From Periplaneta americana (Eukaryota; Arthropoda; Insecta; Blattodea; Blattidae), in the NCBI RefSeq assembly GCF_040183065.1, contig NC_091128.1:178245168-178309167 (forward strand): a stretch of 64,000 bases of DNA. The letters are read 5' to 3'. A program made the position numbers and the translations under genes. The notes under the pieces are model-generated. The model made no database searches and was not told the DNA's origin. It saw only the letters and a list, made by a program, of their open reading frames with translations. Positions 42,408 through 53,218 of this stretch are shown in pieces (the stretch's first letter is position 1; each line of letters begins with the position of its first letter).

Positions 42408-43383
42408 GGCCCAATTGTATAAAAGTCCCTGACTAAAGATCAACTTTGATCGAAGATTGAAAAGTGAACCGAGTTCAGACACTTCTTCTATTGTATAAAA
42501 CTTTTCTGCGATCAAATTACCTTGGTTCAAATGCAATCTAAGTTCACGTAAAAAGGATTTGGCAACATCGCATAAACAAGTGAAATACGTGATGCGCGGA
42601 CAGGTTTGTTCAGTGTTGCCAATCTAGCGACTTTAACTCTTTTTCAACAACAATTTCTTTTAACTTTTATATGGCTTAAATAGGGATTTAGTGACCTTTT
42701 TAGCACCCCATAGTGACAAAATTTAATCTTTCTTTGTTGATAATGAGAAATCTAGCGACTTTACAACTACTTTTTGGCGACTTTCCATATTACACTCTGT
42801 TGGAGACACTGTTTTTTTGTGCAATGTAAATAATGGAGGACAATAAGAAGAAGGTTGACTGTTCTCCAAGTTGTTATCATGTTATGGTGTTTGATACTGC
42901 TAAACATAATAAAGCTTTATAAAACGACAATTTTCGTTTAGTAATACAGTTAATTGAATATTTATGAATGTACCTATCATAGCCATTAATTATTAATGGT
43001 TGTTATAAACATAATATAATTATAGGTTATGTTATTTGATACTGCTGAACACGATAGAGCCTTATAAAATATAAGATTGTTTGTGTATTAAGGCAAGAAA
43101 TTGAAAAAAAATATATATAAATGTACCTACCACATCTATTAATATTAATAATAATGGATATTTTATTTGCACAATCTGTCACTCGTATATTTCAAACAGA
43201 AAAGAAATAACTGAACTTGGATCATCTAACTTAATCGGAGAAATTTCTTCAGTCAAAGTTGACTTTAGTTTGAGACAAATTAATCTCAGATTAGACTTTA
43301 TACAACACAAAATTCCAAGTTCAGCTGAAACAAGGATCAATTTAACCTCTGATCTAAGATTAAATGGTTTATACAATCGGGCC
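42408..43383. mobile_element. 976-bp TIR element with internal duplication
   Basis: Ends GGCCCAATTGTATAAAA and TTTATACAATCGGGCC; subterminal sequences also pair loosely (GATCAAAGTT-type blocks). The flanks share TAT, giving a possible 3-bp target duplication. A short frame (42833-42922) starts MEDNKKKVDCSPS, weakly reminiscent of the start of Myb/SANT-like proteins of Harbinger elements, and dies quickly. A ~130-bp segment (TTTGATACTGCTAAACATAA...) is tandemly duplicated at about 42890 and 43030. Confidence 0.6.
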
Positions 43384-43384
43384 T

Positions 43385-43592
43385 ATATCAACTATTAGGT
43401 TATTTACCGTCGATGGAATTGATGATAGCGGGATGGTATTTAGAGATATGAGGCCGAAGATTCGCCATAGATTACCTCACATTCGCTTTACACTTCGGAA
43501 AAACTTCGAAAGAAAATTCAACCACGTAATCAGCCCCAGTGGGAATCGAACCACACCCGAACGCAGCTCCGGATCAGGAGACAGGTCTAGTA
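43385..43592 (-). mobile_element. tRNA-SINE family A, partial copy
   Basis: Minus strand: GGTTCGATTCCC-type B box near 43540-43555 and a body like the 6438-6674 SINE (both encode RHRLPH in one strand). The A box region is lost. Confidence 0.65.
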
Positions 43593-43599
43593 ATATTAT

Positions 43600-44455
43600 G
43601 TTTTGTGTGAAACACTAGGCAGTTACAGTAGGTAAAATGGGTGAAGTTGGCCTTCCACAACAGTCGCCCAAACTTTCTCAGGGGGAAGGCAGGGCTTTGC
43701 ACCAAACTGTTATTTGCTCCAGAGTTATTTCTAGTAATTACCGACAGCGTAAGCTTACGATGCCAAAATTACAATTAAAAATCTAATTTCTGAAATGAAA
43801 GACTGGCCTTTTGATGGGTATCAGGGCGTACAGAGCTTTCATTTTCCTGTAATTACGACTCATTATAATGTATGAAACACGATTTTATTTAAATACACAT
43901 TAAACTAAACATCAGTCAATTAAGATATAAAACGCTGATTCGTCCCTGATAGTGGCAGACCCTCCAGTTTCTGATGACAAAAATTAATTTACCAGACGCA
44001 ATCTCCGAGTAACTTTGAACAGTCCACCTTATGCATACAACAGGATGAAGACATAGACAGTTCCGTGACTGAATTAAGTTATACGAAAATTATAAGTTCT
44101 CGTACCGCAGGAAGCGGGTGCGGTTGCAGACGCTCTCCACAAAATCAAGCATTTTGCGTTCTTTGTAACAGCACATGTTAATACCGACCTTCATGTACAA
44201 AGAAATGAAGACGAAACTGCTTCTGCGTGAAAAAATTACAAAATGAAGTAGCTTTTACGCAACGATTCTCCATTAATACAAAAATAAACCCTGGAATAAA
44301 AAAAACATATCCCAGGTAGGAACACTACAAGTGTTGTTCATTCGGCGATAAATTCACGAGCAATGCAACAACGAATGAATTTATCCAAAGTAAATTAACA
44401 GCATGAGTGTGTTTGTTTAGACTGTGTCATGAGTATGAAAGTATAATAATCGAGA
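43600..44455. other. Non-coding stretch
   Basis: Nothing recognised before the satellite. Confidence 0.3.
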
Positions 44456-44459
44456 GGCC

Positions 44460-47163
44460 CATAAATAACCGGAGTTCTGGATTAAATAAAATTGGATTTC
44501 TAACCTAGGAAATCCATCGAATTGCGTGTTATGGAATAAATGAAATTGGATTTGTAACCTAGGAAATCCATCGAATTGCGAGTTCTGGAATAAATAAAAT
44601 TGGATTTCTAACCTCGGAAATCCATCGAATTGCGGGTTCTGGAATGAATAAAATTGGATTTCTAACCTCGCAAATTCATCGAATTGCGAGTTCTGGAATA
44701 AATAAACTGGATTTTTAACCTACTCCGAAATAGACTGCAGCAATAACCTCAGAAATCCATGGAATTACGAGTTCTGGATTAAATAAATCGGATTTTTAAC
44801 CTAAGTACTCCGAAATAGGCTGCAACAATTACCTAAGAAATCCATTGAATTGCTGGTTCTGGAATAAATAAACTGGATTTTTAACCTATTGGATTCATTA
44901 CCTCGGAAATCCATCCAATTGCGAGTTCTGCAATAAATAAACTGGATTTTAACCTACTCCGAAATAGATTGCAGCAATAACCTAAGAAATCCATTGAATT
45001 AAGAGTTCTTGATTAAATAAATCGGATTTTTAACCTAAGTACTCTGAAATAGACTGCAACAATTAACTAAGAAATGCATTGAATTGCTGGTTCTGGAATA
45101 AATATATTAGATTTTTAACCTATTGGATTTCTAACCTACGAGATACATCGAATTGCGAGTTCTGGAATAAATAAACTGCATTTTTAACCTACTCCGAAAT
45201 AGACTGCAGCAATAACCTCAGAAATCCATTGAATTACGAGTTCTGGATTAAATAAATCGGATTTTTAAACTAAGTACTCCGAAATAGACTGCAACAATTA
45301 CCTAAGAAATCCATTAAATTATGAGGTCTGGATTAAATAAATCGGATTTTTAACCTAAGTACTCCTAAATAGACTGCAACAACTACCTAAGAAATTCATT
45401 GAATTGCTGGTTCTGGAATAATTAAATTGGATTTTTAACCCACTCCGAAATAGAATGTAGCAATAACCTCAGAAATCCATTGAATTACGAGTTCTGAATT
45501 AAATAAATCGGATTTTTAACCTAAGTTCTCAGAAATAGACTGCGACAATTACCTAAGAAATGCATTGAATTGCTGGTTCTGGAATAAATAAATTGGATTT
45601 TAACCCACTCCAAAATAGACTGCAGCAAAACCCTAAGGTTGCTATTCATAGACATTTCGCAGCACACGCTATGAGCGTACTAAGTTAGCCCCGGCTATCC
45701 ACTGGTTATTTGTACAGAATTCAAATCATATCCTATGGCTAACACTGGTTTATCAATAAGAAAAACGCTGATCATCCACCGGAAGCCCGTGCTAAAAATG
45801 TCTATGAATACGGCCCTAAGAAATCCATTGAATTACGAGTTCTAGATTAATAAAATCGGGTTTTCGGTACTCCGAAATAGACTGCAACAATTACCCAAGA
45901 AATCCATTCAATTGCTAGATATGGAATAAATAAATTGTATTTTTAACCTACTCTGAAATAGATTGCAGCAATAACATAGGAAATCCATCGGATTGCGAGT
46001 TCTGGAATAAATAAAATTGGATTTGTAACCTAGGAAATTCATCGAATTGAGAGTTCTGGAATAAATAAAATTGGATTTCTAACCAAGGAAATTCATCGAA
46101 TTGCGAGTTCTGGAATAAATAAAACTGGACTTGTAACCTCGGAAATCCATCGAATTGCGAGTTCTGGAATGAATAAACTGGATTTCTAAACTAGGAAATC
46201 CATCCAATGCGACTTCTGGAATAAATAAACTGGATTTCTAACCTAGGAAATCCATCGAATTGCGAGTTCTGGAATAAATAAACTGGATTTCTAACCTAGG
46301 AAATCCATCGAATTGCGAGTTCTGGAATAAATAAACTGGATTTCTAACCGAGGAAATCCATCGAATTGCGAGTTCTGGAATAAATAAACTGGATTTTTAA
46401 CCTAGGATATCCATCGAATTGAGAGTTATGGAATAAATAAACTGGATTTCTAACCTAGGAAATCCATCGAATTGCGAGTTCTGGAATAAATAAACTGGAT
46501 TTTTTAACCTAGGAAATCCATCGAATTGCGACTTCTGGAATAAATAAACTGGATTTCTAACCTAGGAAATCCATCGAATTGCGAGTTCTGGAATAAATAA
46601 ACTGGATTTATAACCTAGGAAATCCATCGAATTGCGAGTTCTGGAATAAATAAACTGGATTTCTAACCTTGGAAATCCATCGAATTGCGAGTTCTGGAAT
46701 AAATAAACTGGATTTCTAACCTAGGAAATCCATCGAATTGCGAGTTCTGGAATAAATAAACTGGATTTCTGACCTAGGAAATCCATCGAATTGCGAGTTC
46801 TGGAATAAATAAACTGGATTTATAACCTAGGAAATCCATCGAATTGCGAGTTCTGGAATAAATAAACTGGATTTCTAACCTAGGAAATTCATCGAATTGC
46901 GACTTCTGGAATATATAAAATTGGATTTCTAACCTCGGATATCCATCCAATTGCGAGTTCTGGAATAAATAAACTGGATTTTTAACCCAGTCGGAAATAG
47001 ACTGTAACAATTACCTAAGAAATCCATTCAATTGCGAGTTTTGGAATAAATTAATTGGATTTTTAACCCACTCCGAAATAGACTGCAACAATTCAATTGC
47101 GAGTTCTGGAATATATAAACTGGATTTTTAACCCACTCCGAAATAGAATGCAGCAATATCCCA
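44460..47163. repeat. 53-bp intronic satellite with longer variant units (about 2.7 kb)
   Basis: Core unit of 53 bp: GAATTGCGAGTTCTGGAATA, AATAAACTGGATTTCTAACC, TAGGAAATCCATC. Each unit contains the inverted repeat TGGATTTC...GAAATCCA. About 46130-46900 is a nearly homogeneous 53-bp block. The flanks (44700-46000 and 46970-47160) mix in longer units with an extra TACTCCGAAATAGACTGCAG segment. A 180-bp mobile element splits it at 45637. It ends about 50 bp from the splice donor of the T-box exon. Confidence 0.95.
45637..45816. mobile_element. 180-bp foldback/MITE element, copy 2, inside the satellite
   Basis: Same length and sequence family as 8311-8490. Flanked by TAA at 45634-45636 and 45817-45819. 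Removing it with one TAA restores a normal satellite unit (ACC CTAAGAAATCCATTGAATT), so it inserted after the array formed. Confidence 0.85.
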
Positions 47164-47212
47164 AATAATAAAATGTACTAATTGAGTGTTAAGGAATCTC
47201 AATGCACAGTAC

Positions 47213-47660
47213 CTGCCGGTCTTGGTGATGATCATCTCCGTGCCCAGGTCGTGGAACTTGTCCCACAGCTCCTTGGTCTCCAGGTGGCAGTCGGCCTGCA
47301 GCAGCTCCTCGCAGTTGCAGCGGATCTTGACCCTAGCGGCGGCGCCCGCCTTCTCGTCGGCGGGGTCGGGCGAGTCCCCGTCGCGCTCGTCGCCCTGCTC
47401 CGACCCGCACTCGGACGCGCCCTTTAGCGGCGGCACCCGCGCCTCTAGCTGCGCCTCGCCGTCCGAGCACTCCTCCACGTCCACCTCCACATCCTCCTCG
47501 TCATCCTCCGCCGCCGGGTGCGACTCGGAGTCGGAGGCGGGCGCCGTCTCCAGCTCGTCCGCCCCCCTCGCCGCCCTGCGGCCCGTCCTGGCGCCCCCGC
47601 CGTCCTCATCGTCCAAGTCGGCGTCGCGATGCCTGCGCCCCGCTGCCTGGGACAGGCGCT
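47213..47660 (-). CDS. T-box transcription factor exon, Tbx20 (midline/H15) class
   Basis: Internal exon of 448 bp. Acceptor ...GTCCGCAG ends at 47661; donor GGCAG|GTACTG starts at 47212. It begins with the last two bases of a split codon, holds 148 full codons, and ends with two bases of an Arg codon (phase 2). The product has an Arg/Gly/Ala- and Glu/Asp-rich region (EDDEEDVEVDVEE), then CHLETKELWDKFHDLG and TEMIITKTGR. This is the start of the T-box DNA-binding domain. The ETKELWDKFH-LGTEMIITK(T/S)GR form is that of Tbx20 and its insect versions midline and H15, nuclear regulators of heart, neural and segment patterning. The exon is GC-rich, unlike its surroundings. Which of the two paralogues it is cannot be told. 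The next T-box exon is not in the window. Confidence 0.85.
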
Positions 47661-47787
47661 CTGCGGACACACAGGCGATACAATCTAAACCGTGCGGTAA
47701 GGGAGCAAGAATCTTCCAAAATGCAATTAATGTAAAAAAAATCGCACTTCATATTACCGGTATTTTGGTAGGCTAACGTTTCATATA

Positions 47788-48446
47788 TCAAATATTTTTA
47801 TGCTCGACCATGCCGAAATGTAGTAATTATTCACCTGTAGTAGCCCTTTAATGCACCTCATTAAAGTACACCTATTCATTATAATTCAGTTGTTCAGCCA
47901 ATGAGAAATCACCATTGTACCATTATGAAACCGCAAGTATCGATTATTCTCGGATATGCAATCGAAAGACAATTAGCGAAAAGTCACGGAGGCTGGAAAT
48001 CCAATACTGTCGCAGAAGGTTATGTTCTGTTACTATAATAATTAACGTTAATTGTAAATATGTTGAAATAAATTCAATTTGTCATCTCGTTTTTCAATTC
48101 TAAATCAATTTCCAGGTTATATCAATAATAATGTTCATGTTATTCTCTAGATTATATCAAGGTCAATGACATTCGTGCCTCGGAAAAAAATCAATACTTT
48201 CGCGTCCGCGCACATCTCACAATTTAGGTCAGTTCCGCTCCTCACTTACATAATCATAACATGAATACTTATGAATAATTTCAAGTTAGAAATATGGTCG
48301 AGCATAAAAAGTCGTATGAAACTTGCCTATAATGGTAATTAAGACGCTCGTATGAAAATTATGAAACTCGTTTGCGCTCGTTTCATAAACAAACATACTC
48401 GCGTCTTAATTACTACCAATATAGGCTCGTTGCATAATGTACTATT
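47788..48446. mobile_element. TIR/foldback element Y, copy 2 (659 bp)
   Basis: Aligns with 21277-21890 over nearly its whole length, with about 45 bp that copy 1 lacks (CAGCCAATGAGAAATCACCA region). Keeps TATGCTCGACCAT / ATGGTCGAGCATA and the terminal hairpin (48326-48425). Lies in the intron upstream of the T-box exon. Confidence 0.7.
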
Positions 48447-48540
48447 TTTTTTTCTTTATATTTTACAATATTTTCCTCCTTCCTTTAATAGTTCTACAAC
48501 TAGAACTGTACTTCGCTTTCTAGATAATGTAAGGAGACAG

Positions 48541-48935
48541 TAGATGTTTTCCAAAAACACTTCTAAAACCCAAGTCACGGCCAGAAGCATTTGAAATGTG
48601 GATATGGAGAAGAATGGAGCGTGTGAAATGGGCAGACAGAATAAGAAACGAAGCTGTGTTGGAAAGAGTGGGTGAAGAAAGAATGATGCTGAAACTGATC
48701 AGGAAGAGGAAAAGGAATTGGCTGGGTCACTGGTTGAGAACAAACTGCCTACTGAAGGATGCACTGGAAGGAATGGTGAACGGAAAAAGAGTTCGGGGCA
48801 AAAGAAGATATCAGATGATAGACGACATTAAGACAATATGGATCATATGAGGAGACAAAGAGGAAGGCAGAAAATAGGAAAGATTGGAGAATGCTGGGAT
48901 TGCAGTGAAAGATTTGCTCTTGGACAGAACATTAT
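48541..48935 (+). pseudogene. RTE-like LINE family B, C-terminal fragment (plus copy)
   Basis: Frame: EAFEMWIWRRMERVKWADRI, ERVGEERMMLKLIRKRKRNW, LGHWLRTNCLLKDALEG, RGKRRYQMIDDIKTIW, then a stop. Debris follows to a GAATGAATGAA tail near 48925-48950. Same family as 13062-13570. It lacks RT catalytic motifs. The tandem GAAT tail fits an RTE-like element. Confidence 0.7.
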
Positions 48936-49139
48936 GAACGAATGAATGAACCCAAGTCACACATTCCGGGATTCCCAAGTGCAAGTGAAATCTCCAAATT
49001 CTCCTTTAGAATCAATGAACTTGTAGCGACAAAGAATTCGAGAGGCCAAAACCAAATAAGTGGTTCCTATTCCATCTCTGCTCATTCTTTCCAATCCAGT
49101 GAAAGTCTTTTCAATATTGTCACGTCTATTTCTAGATTA

Positions 49140-49380
49140 CACGTGTAAATTATTGTTTTAAATGTGTTTCAACCTAAAATTTGTATGTCTAATTAATTTT
49201 TAGGAACTTTTTTTTTTTGCTCTCTTCAGTATACTAAATCGTATGTATGTATTTATTCACACTGCAGTGGGTGTATACCCGGTGGTATATTGAGTTATGT
49301 AGGTCTTGAATCAGGTGTGGATCTCATGACGCTGACAAACAAATTATTCAAATTTATTTATTTTATTTGGTAGAATATTT
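49140..49380. other. AT-rich non-coding stretch
   Basis: Nothing recognised; T-run near 49208-49219. Confidence 0.3.
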
Positions 49381-49387
49381 TTAATTG

Positions 49388-49450
49388 AATATTTTACGAC
49401 GCTTCAACAACTACCATGGTTATCTAGCGTCTGAATAAAATGAAGGTGAT
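49388..49450 (-). mobile_element. SINE family C, 3' fragment
   Basis: TTTTACGACGCTTCAACAAC ... TAGCGTCTGAATAAAATGAA is the reverse complement of the 3' end of the SINE at 28055-28316. Confidence 0.6.
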
Positions 49451-49508
49451 AATAGATTTATATATATATATATATTTTTTTTTTCTCCCTGTAACGTAGT
49501 TCTAGTAA

Positions 49509-49705
49509 AGGCTGGTTCACAATTAACCGGGAATGGAAACGACTACGAGAACGAGAACGGAAAAATTGTTAAAATAAATGTATTCAAATGTGAACATTCA
49601 CAATTAACTATTGTGAATGCTGACATCTAAATACATTTAATTTAACATTATTTCCGTTCTCGTTGTCGTTGTCATTTCCGTTCCCTTTTTATTGTGAACC
49701 AGCCT
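49509..49705. mobile_element. Harbinger-like MITE (197 bp)
   Basis: Ends AGGCTGGTTCACAATTAACC and the complement of TTTTTATTGTGAACCAGCCT, flanked by TAA (49506-49508, 49706-49708). It is the short non-coding relative of the 893-bp element at 23404-24296, with subterminal CGAGAACGAGAACGG / CCGTTCTCGTTGTCG pairing. Confidence 0.8.
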
Positions 49706-49791
49706 TAAGCTTATATTAAATTAATAATCATCATTTTACTAGCCATCTCAAATCTCAAATTAATTATAATTGATTGAATTAAGATTTTGGG

Positions 49792-50420
49792 ATGGAAATT
49801 TCAGCACAAAAATCAAAAGTAATGGCATTTTTAGGACAAGACCCAGTCAGAAGTAAGATAATACACAATAACCAATGCCTCGAACAAGTGCAAAATTTCA
49901 ATTATCTGGGTTGTGAAATATCTTATCAAAATGAAAAAGATGTGAACAAGAAAATTACCAAATTTACACAAATTCTAGGAATAATAAACAATACATTAAA
50001 AGCTAAATTAGTACAAAAATCTACAAGAATAAAAATATATAATACACTAGCATTACCCACCCTTTTATACGGAAGCGAGATTTGGTCATTAAAGAAAAAG
50101 GACGTGAACAGAATCAAAGCAACGGAAATGAAATTTTTGAGGAGGACAGCAGGATATACTCTTTTAGACCGAAAAAGGAATGAAGAAATTTTAGAACAAT
50201 TAGAAGTAGAGTCAGTAGAAGAAAAAATCAGAAGATACAAATTCAATTGGCTAGATCATGTAAGAAGAATGGAAAATTCAAGAATCCCAAAAATTATGAT
50301 GCAGTATAAACCTAGAGTACATCGTCGACCAGGAAGAACTTTAAGAAGACTGCTAGATGGGGCCGAAACAGGTCTACAGAGGCCTAATTCGTAAAGGATG
50401 ATGATGATGATGAATTAAAT
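49792..50420 (+). pseudogene. RTE-like LINE family C, RT thumb and C-terminus
   Basis: An open frame of 200 codons: MEISAQKSKVMAFLGQDPVR, QVQNFNYLGCEISYQNEKDV, ALPTLLYGSEIWSLKKKDVN, EMKFLRRTAGYTLLDRKRNE, YKFNWLDHVRRMENSRIPK, HRRPGRTLRRLLDGAE. It starts just past the RT catalytic box, so it is 5'-truncated; the first Met need not be real. A (GAT)n-like tail (ATGATGATGATGA, 50399-50412) ends it. It is a third RTE-like family, separate from the (AAGT)n and GAAT-tailed ones. Confidence 0.8.
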
Positions 50421-50440
50421 TAGCTCATAAATTAAGTTAC

Positions 50441-50640
50441 TACTTTACCTTATAGGTTTATCTAAATTTAAATAAATATGTAGTCTACTAGTCGTTAAAA
50501 CTTAACTGAAGAATATTGCTGGAGAACCTTTTAAATGTAGTGTAAATATTCGTAATTTAAATAGGTATTGTATTGATTAAGGCTGGTTGAGTGGAAGAGA
50601 AGGCCTTATGGCCTTAACTCTGCCAACGAAAATAAAACAT
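50441..50640 (+). mobile_element. LINE 3'UTR and terminal hairpin
   Basis: AT-rich UTR, then AGAGAAGGCCTTATGGCCTT with AACTCTGCCAAC and AATAAAAC, leading into the (ATT)n tail. Same hairpin as at 18640 and 32760. Confidence 0.65.
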
Positions 50641-50904
50641 TATTATTATTATTATTGTTATTATTATTACTATTATTATTATTATTGTTATTATTATTAT
50701 TGTTATTATTATTATTACTATTATTATTATTACTATTATTATTATTATTGTTATTATTATTACTATTATTATTATTATTATTATTGTTATTGTTATTATT
50801 ATTATTATTGTTATTATTATTACTATTATTATTATTATTATTATTGTTATTATTATTACTATTATTATTATTGTTATTATTATTATTGTTATTATTATTA
50901 CTAC

Positions 50905-50941
<37 letters not shown>
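50640..50941. repeat. (ATT)n microsatellite with GTT/ACT variants (300 bp)
   Basis: About 100 trinucleotides continuing the LINE tail. Variants TTG and TAC recur at semi-regular spacing, showing secondary duplication of blocks. Poly-Leu/Tyr/Asn frames are artefacts. Confidence 0.95.
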
Positions 50942-51045
50942 GCCAGCGAAATGAGTCCAGGGTCCAGCGCCGAAAGTTACCCAACATTTGCTATTAATGG
51001 GTTGAAGGAAAACCCTGGGAAAAATCTCAATCAGGTAAAATATCA
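50942..51045 (-). mobile_element. SINE family C, internal fragment
   Basis: GCGAAATGAGTCCAGGGTCC ... GGGTTGAAGGAAAACCCTGG is the reverse complement of 28150-28235 of the SINE at 28055. It joins the (ATT)n array directly. Confidence 0.7.
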
Positions 51046-51049
51046 CGTA

Positions 51050-52394
51050 ATTAGTTAATTAATTTAATATTCCAGACGTCAACCACACATCTCAAGCGAA
51101 GATTGTTGATTATATCGTAGACGTAAGTTGAAATGTATTCGTTCCATAACCTCCAGCTGGTTGCGGTTATTGTAATTAAAAGAAATGACAATCGTGCAGC
51201 AGAAATCACAAACTGAGACAGAAGTGACGACTCGCAACACCTTGTCTTACGGGACAAGAAGACAACACAGCAGTGGATCGTACTGGAAAGAACGGTGACA
51301 AATGTAACTCCTGTCTGATGAATGGCAACTGGCTTGCATCTTTACGTAGCCCTGCCACGTACTAGAGACCGGCAAATCAGACAAGACCCACGCCCGTACC
51401 TGCTCGCCGTCAGGCTTGGGTTCCGATGACTCTACAAAGGAAGTTAACTTCTAAGACTGAACCCATTGAGCCCGGGTTTTATAGGTTCAGTCCAGGCGGG
51501 ACCCAAGAAAGCCTGCCTGTTTGCTCGTATTATAAGGTAGAGTGATTTACATTCACGGAAGCCAGTCTGCGCTGGTTAAGATGAAACAGTACTAGTTTGA
51601 AACCTAAGTTCGTTTGCTACTTAGTCACTTCAAAAAATCTTTATCTTATGGTCCAACACGGCAGATATTTCTTGATTAAAGAAACACAGTTTTACGATTT
51701 ATTGCGCTACAGAATTCATAAAGTAATAAGGCAATATTATACATTTCATATTCCTGGAAAGTGTATCTGACTCAACAAAATAGTAACATTTCGTAACTTG
51801 TGACTAATTGGGAAGGGAAGGGAAGGGAAGGGAAGGGAAGGGAAGGGAAGGGAAGGGAAGGGAAGGGAAGGGAAGGGATTATAGAAAAAATATTTCATTT
51901 TAACTTTTTCCTTATCAACAATTAAAAACCTCATGAATACCTGTAAAATGTATAAAAGTTTTTCGTTCTTCAGAATCTTGATTTGCTATTTAACTTCTGA
52001 GGGACAGATTTCTTTTTATTTATGAAGCTGAAAGTTTGAATGGTTTGCATTAAATTTATATTACTACGATGAATAGGAAAGTGCAAGTAATTTATAATAA
52101 CTGTTGGCATTTAATGGATATTATGTTGACGAGAAATAGTTTTCTTTGACGGTACGTTTCAGAATACAACAAATTAAGTTTTCAGTAGTTTTTATCTATA
52201 TCATAGGCTTCTTGTCAGGTTTGAATGACTTGGTTCATATTTATCATGCATCTGAAAGCAGCACAGTCTGGCGCAGGTCGGCGGAACCCAACAGTCCTTT
52301 CGGGTCACTCTTACGACTGTTTGGGAGTCACGTGCAATCACACTGCCTGCCTGCTTGAGAGGGAAGGTTGCAGGCGGGCGAGCGATACGAAGCT
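51050..52394. other. Non-coding stretch with one pentanucleotide array
   Basis: No gene recognised apart from the (GGGAA)n array listed separately. Confidence 0.3.
51810..51878. repeat. (GGGAA)n microsatellite
   Basis: About 14 perfect copies of GGGAA. Regular GGG runs separated by two bases can fold into G-quadruplexes on the plus strand. Confidence 0.95.
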
Positions 52395-52397
52395 TAA

Positions 52398-53218
52398 AGG
52401 TACGGTCACACGTCGCTACTTTTGCAGCGCTGCAGTACAAAAAACTGCGCAACTCTCGTACTGCGACGTGTGAACAACGGTGCAACCAGAAAAGTAGCGG
52501 CTGCCGAACCTGCTGCCCGCTGCTTTTCCATGCTTAAAAGTAGCGACGTGTGAACAGGGTTCTCAAGGTTGCAGACGCAGCATTTTTGATATCGGTTTTG
52601 TTGAAACTTTTGCTGCGGTTGCAACCACTGTTACCACCCAAATGTGCCAATGATACTTTTATTGTTTGGATATATTTTAATGTTAAATGTAATGAAAATA
52701 AATTATTTGTAACAGTTATTAAATACACAACACAGTCTGAGCATAATTGCTTACGATATAATTCATTTTTTTAAATTTCCATAGCGTAGTTCCAAACAGG
52801 AGGGTTGCCAACATTGATTACGTGAATATACTGTTGGTTATCATTTAAGTATATAGGCGTTTTTAAAAGCTTTATAGTAAAAATAATGCCAATTTCTGAA
52901 TGCTAGTTAGTACAGAAAAGCAAATGATAAGAAAGCTTTCGCATGAGTTTCTTAATAATGCGAACATAACCACAAAATGTATATCGAGAAGTCAACACGG
53001 AGATGGAAACCTGCAGCATGACTGCGGCTGCAAAAGTAGCGCCTTGCGTGTGAACAGACTCGCAAACTCCAGTTGCAACTTTTGCTGCACTCGGGTTGCG
53101 CAGCACGAAAAGTAGCATGCAGCGCGCTACTTTTGGCTTACGTGTGAACACGACACGCAACTTTTGAAGCTACAGTACAAAAGTTGCGCTGCAAAAGTAG
53201 CGATGTGTGACCGTACCT
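52398..53218. mobile_element. Harbinger-like TIR element (821 bp) with subterminal repeats
   Basis: Ends AGGTACGGTCACACGTCGCT and the complement of AGCGATGTGTGACCGTACCT, flanked by TAA (52395-52397, 53219-53221). Both ends carry many short modules (GCAAAAGTAGCG, CGTGTGAAC) in both orientations, typical of transposase-binding subterminal repeats. No transposase is recognisable, so it is probably non-autonomous. Confidence 0.75.

Noticed and set aside
44460..47163. CRISPR-like regular repeats
   Set aside because: Units are contiguous without unique spacers, in a eukaryotic intron; this is a tandem satellite.
47186..47776. 196-codon plus-strand frame with long Ser run opposite the T-box exon
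   Set aside because: Shadow of the GC-rich exon. The minus-strand frame has the T-box motif and splice sites.
50587..51046. Poly-Leu, poly-Tyr and poly-Asn frames of 100-146 codons
   Set aside because: Produced by the (ATT)n microsatellite.
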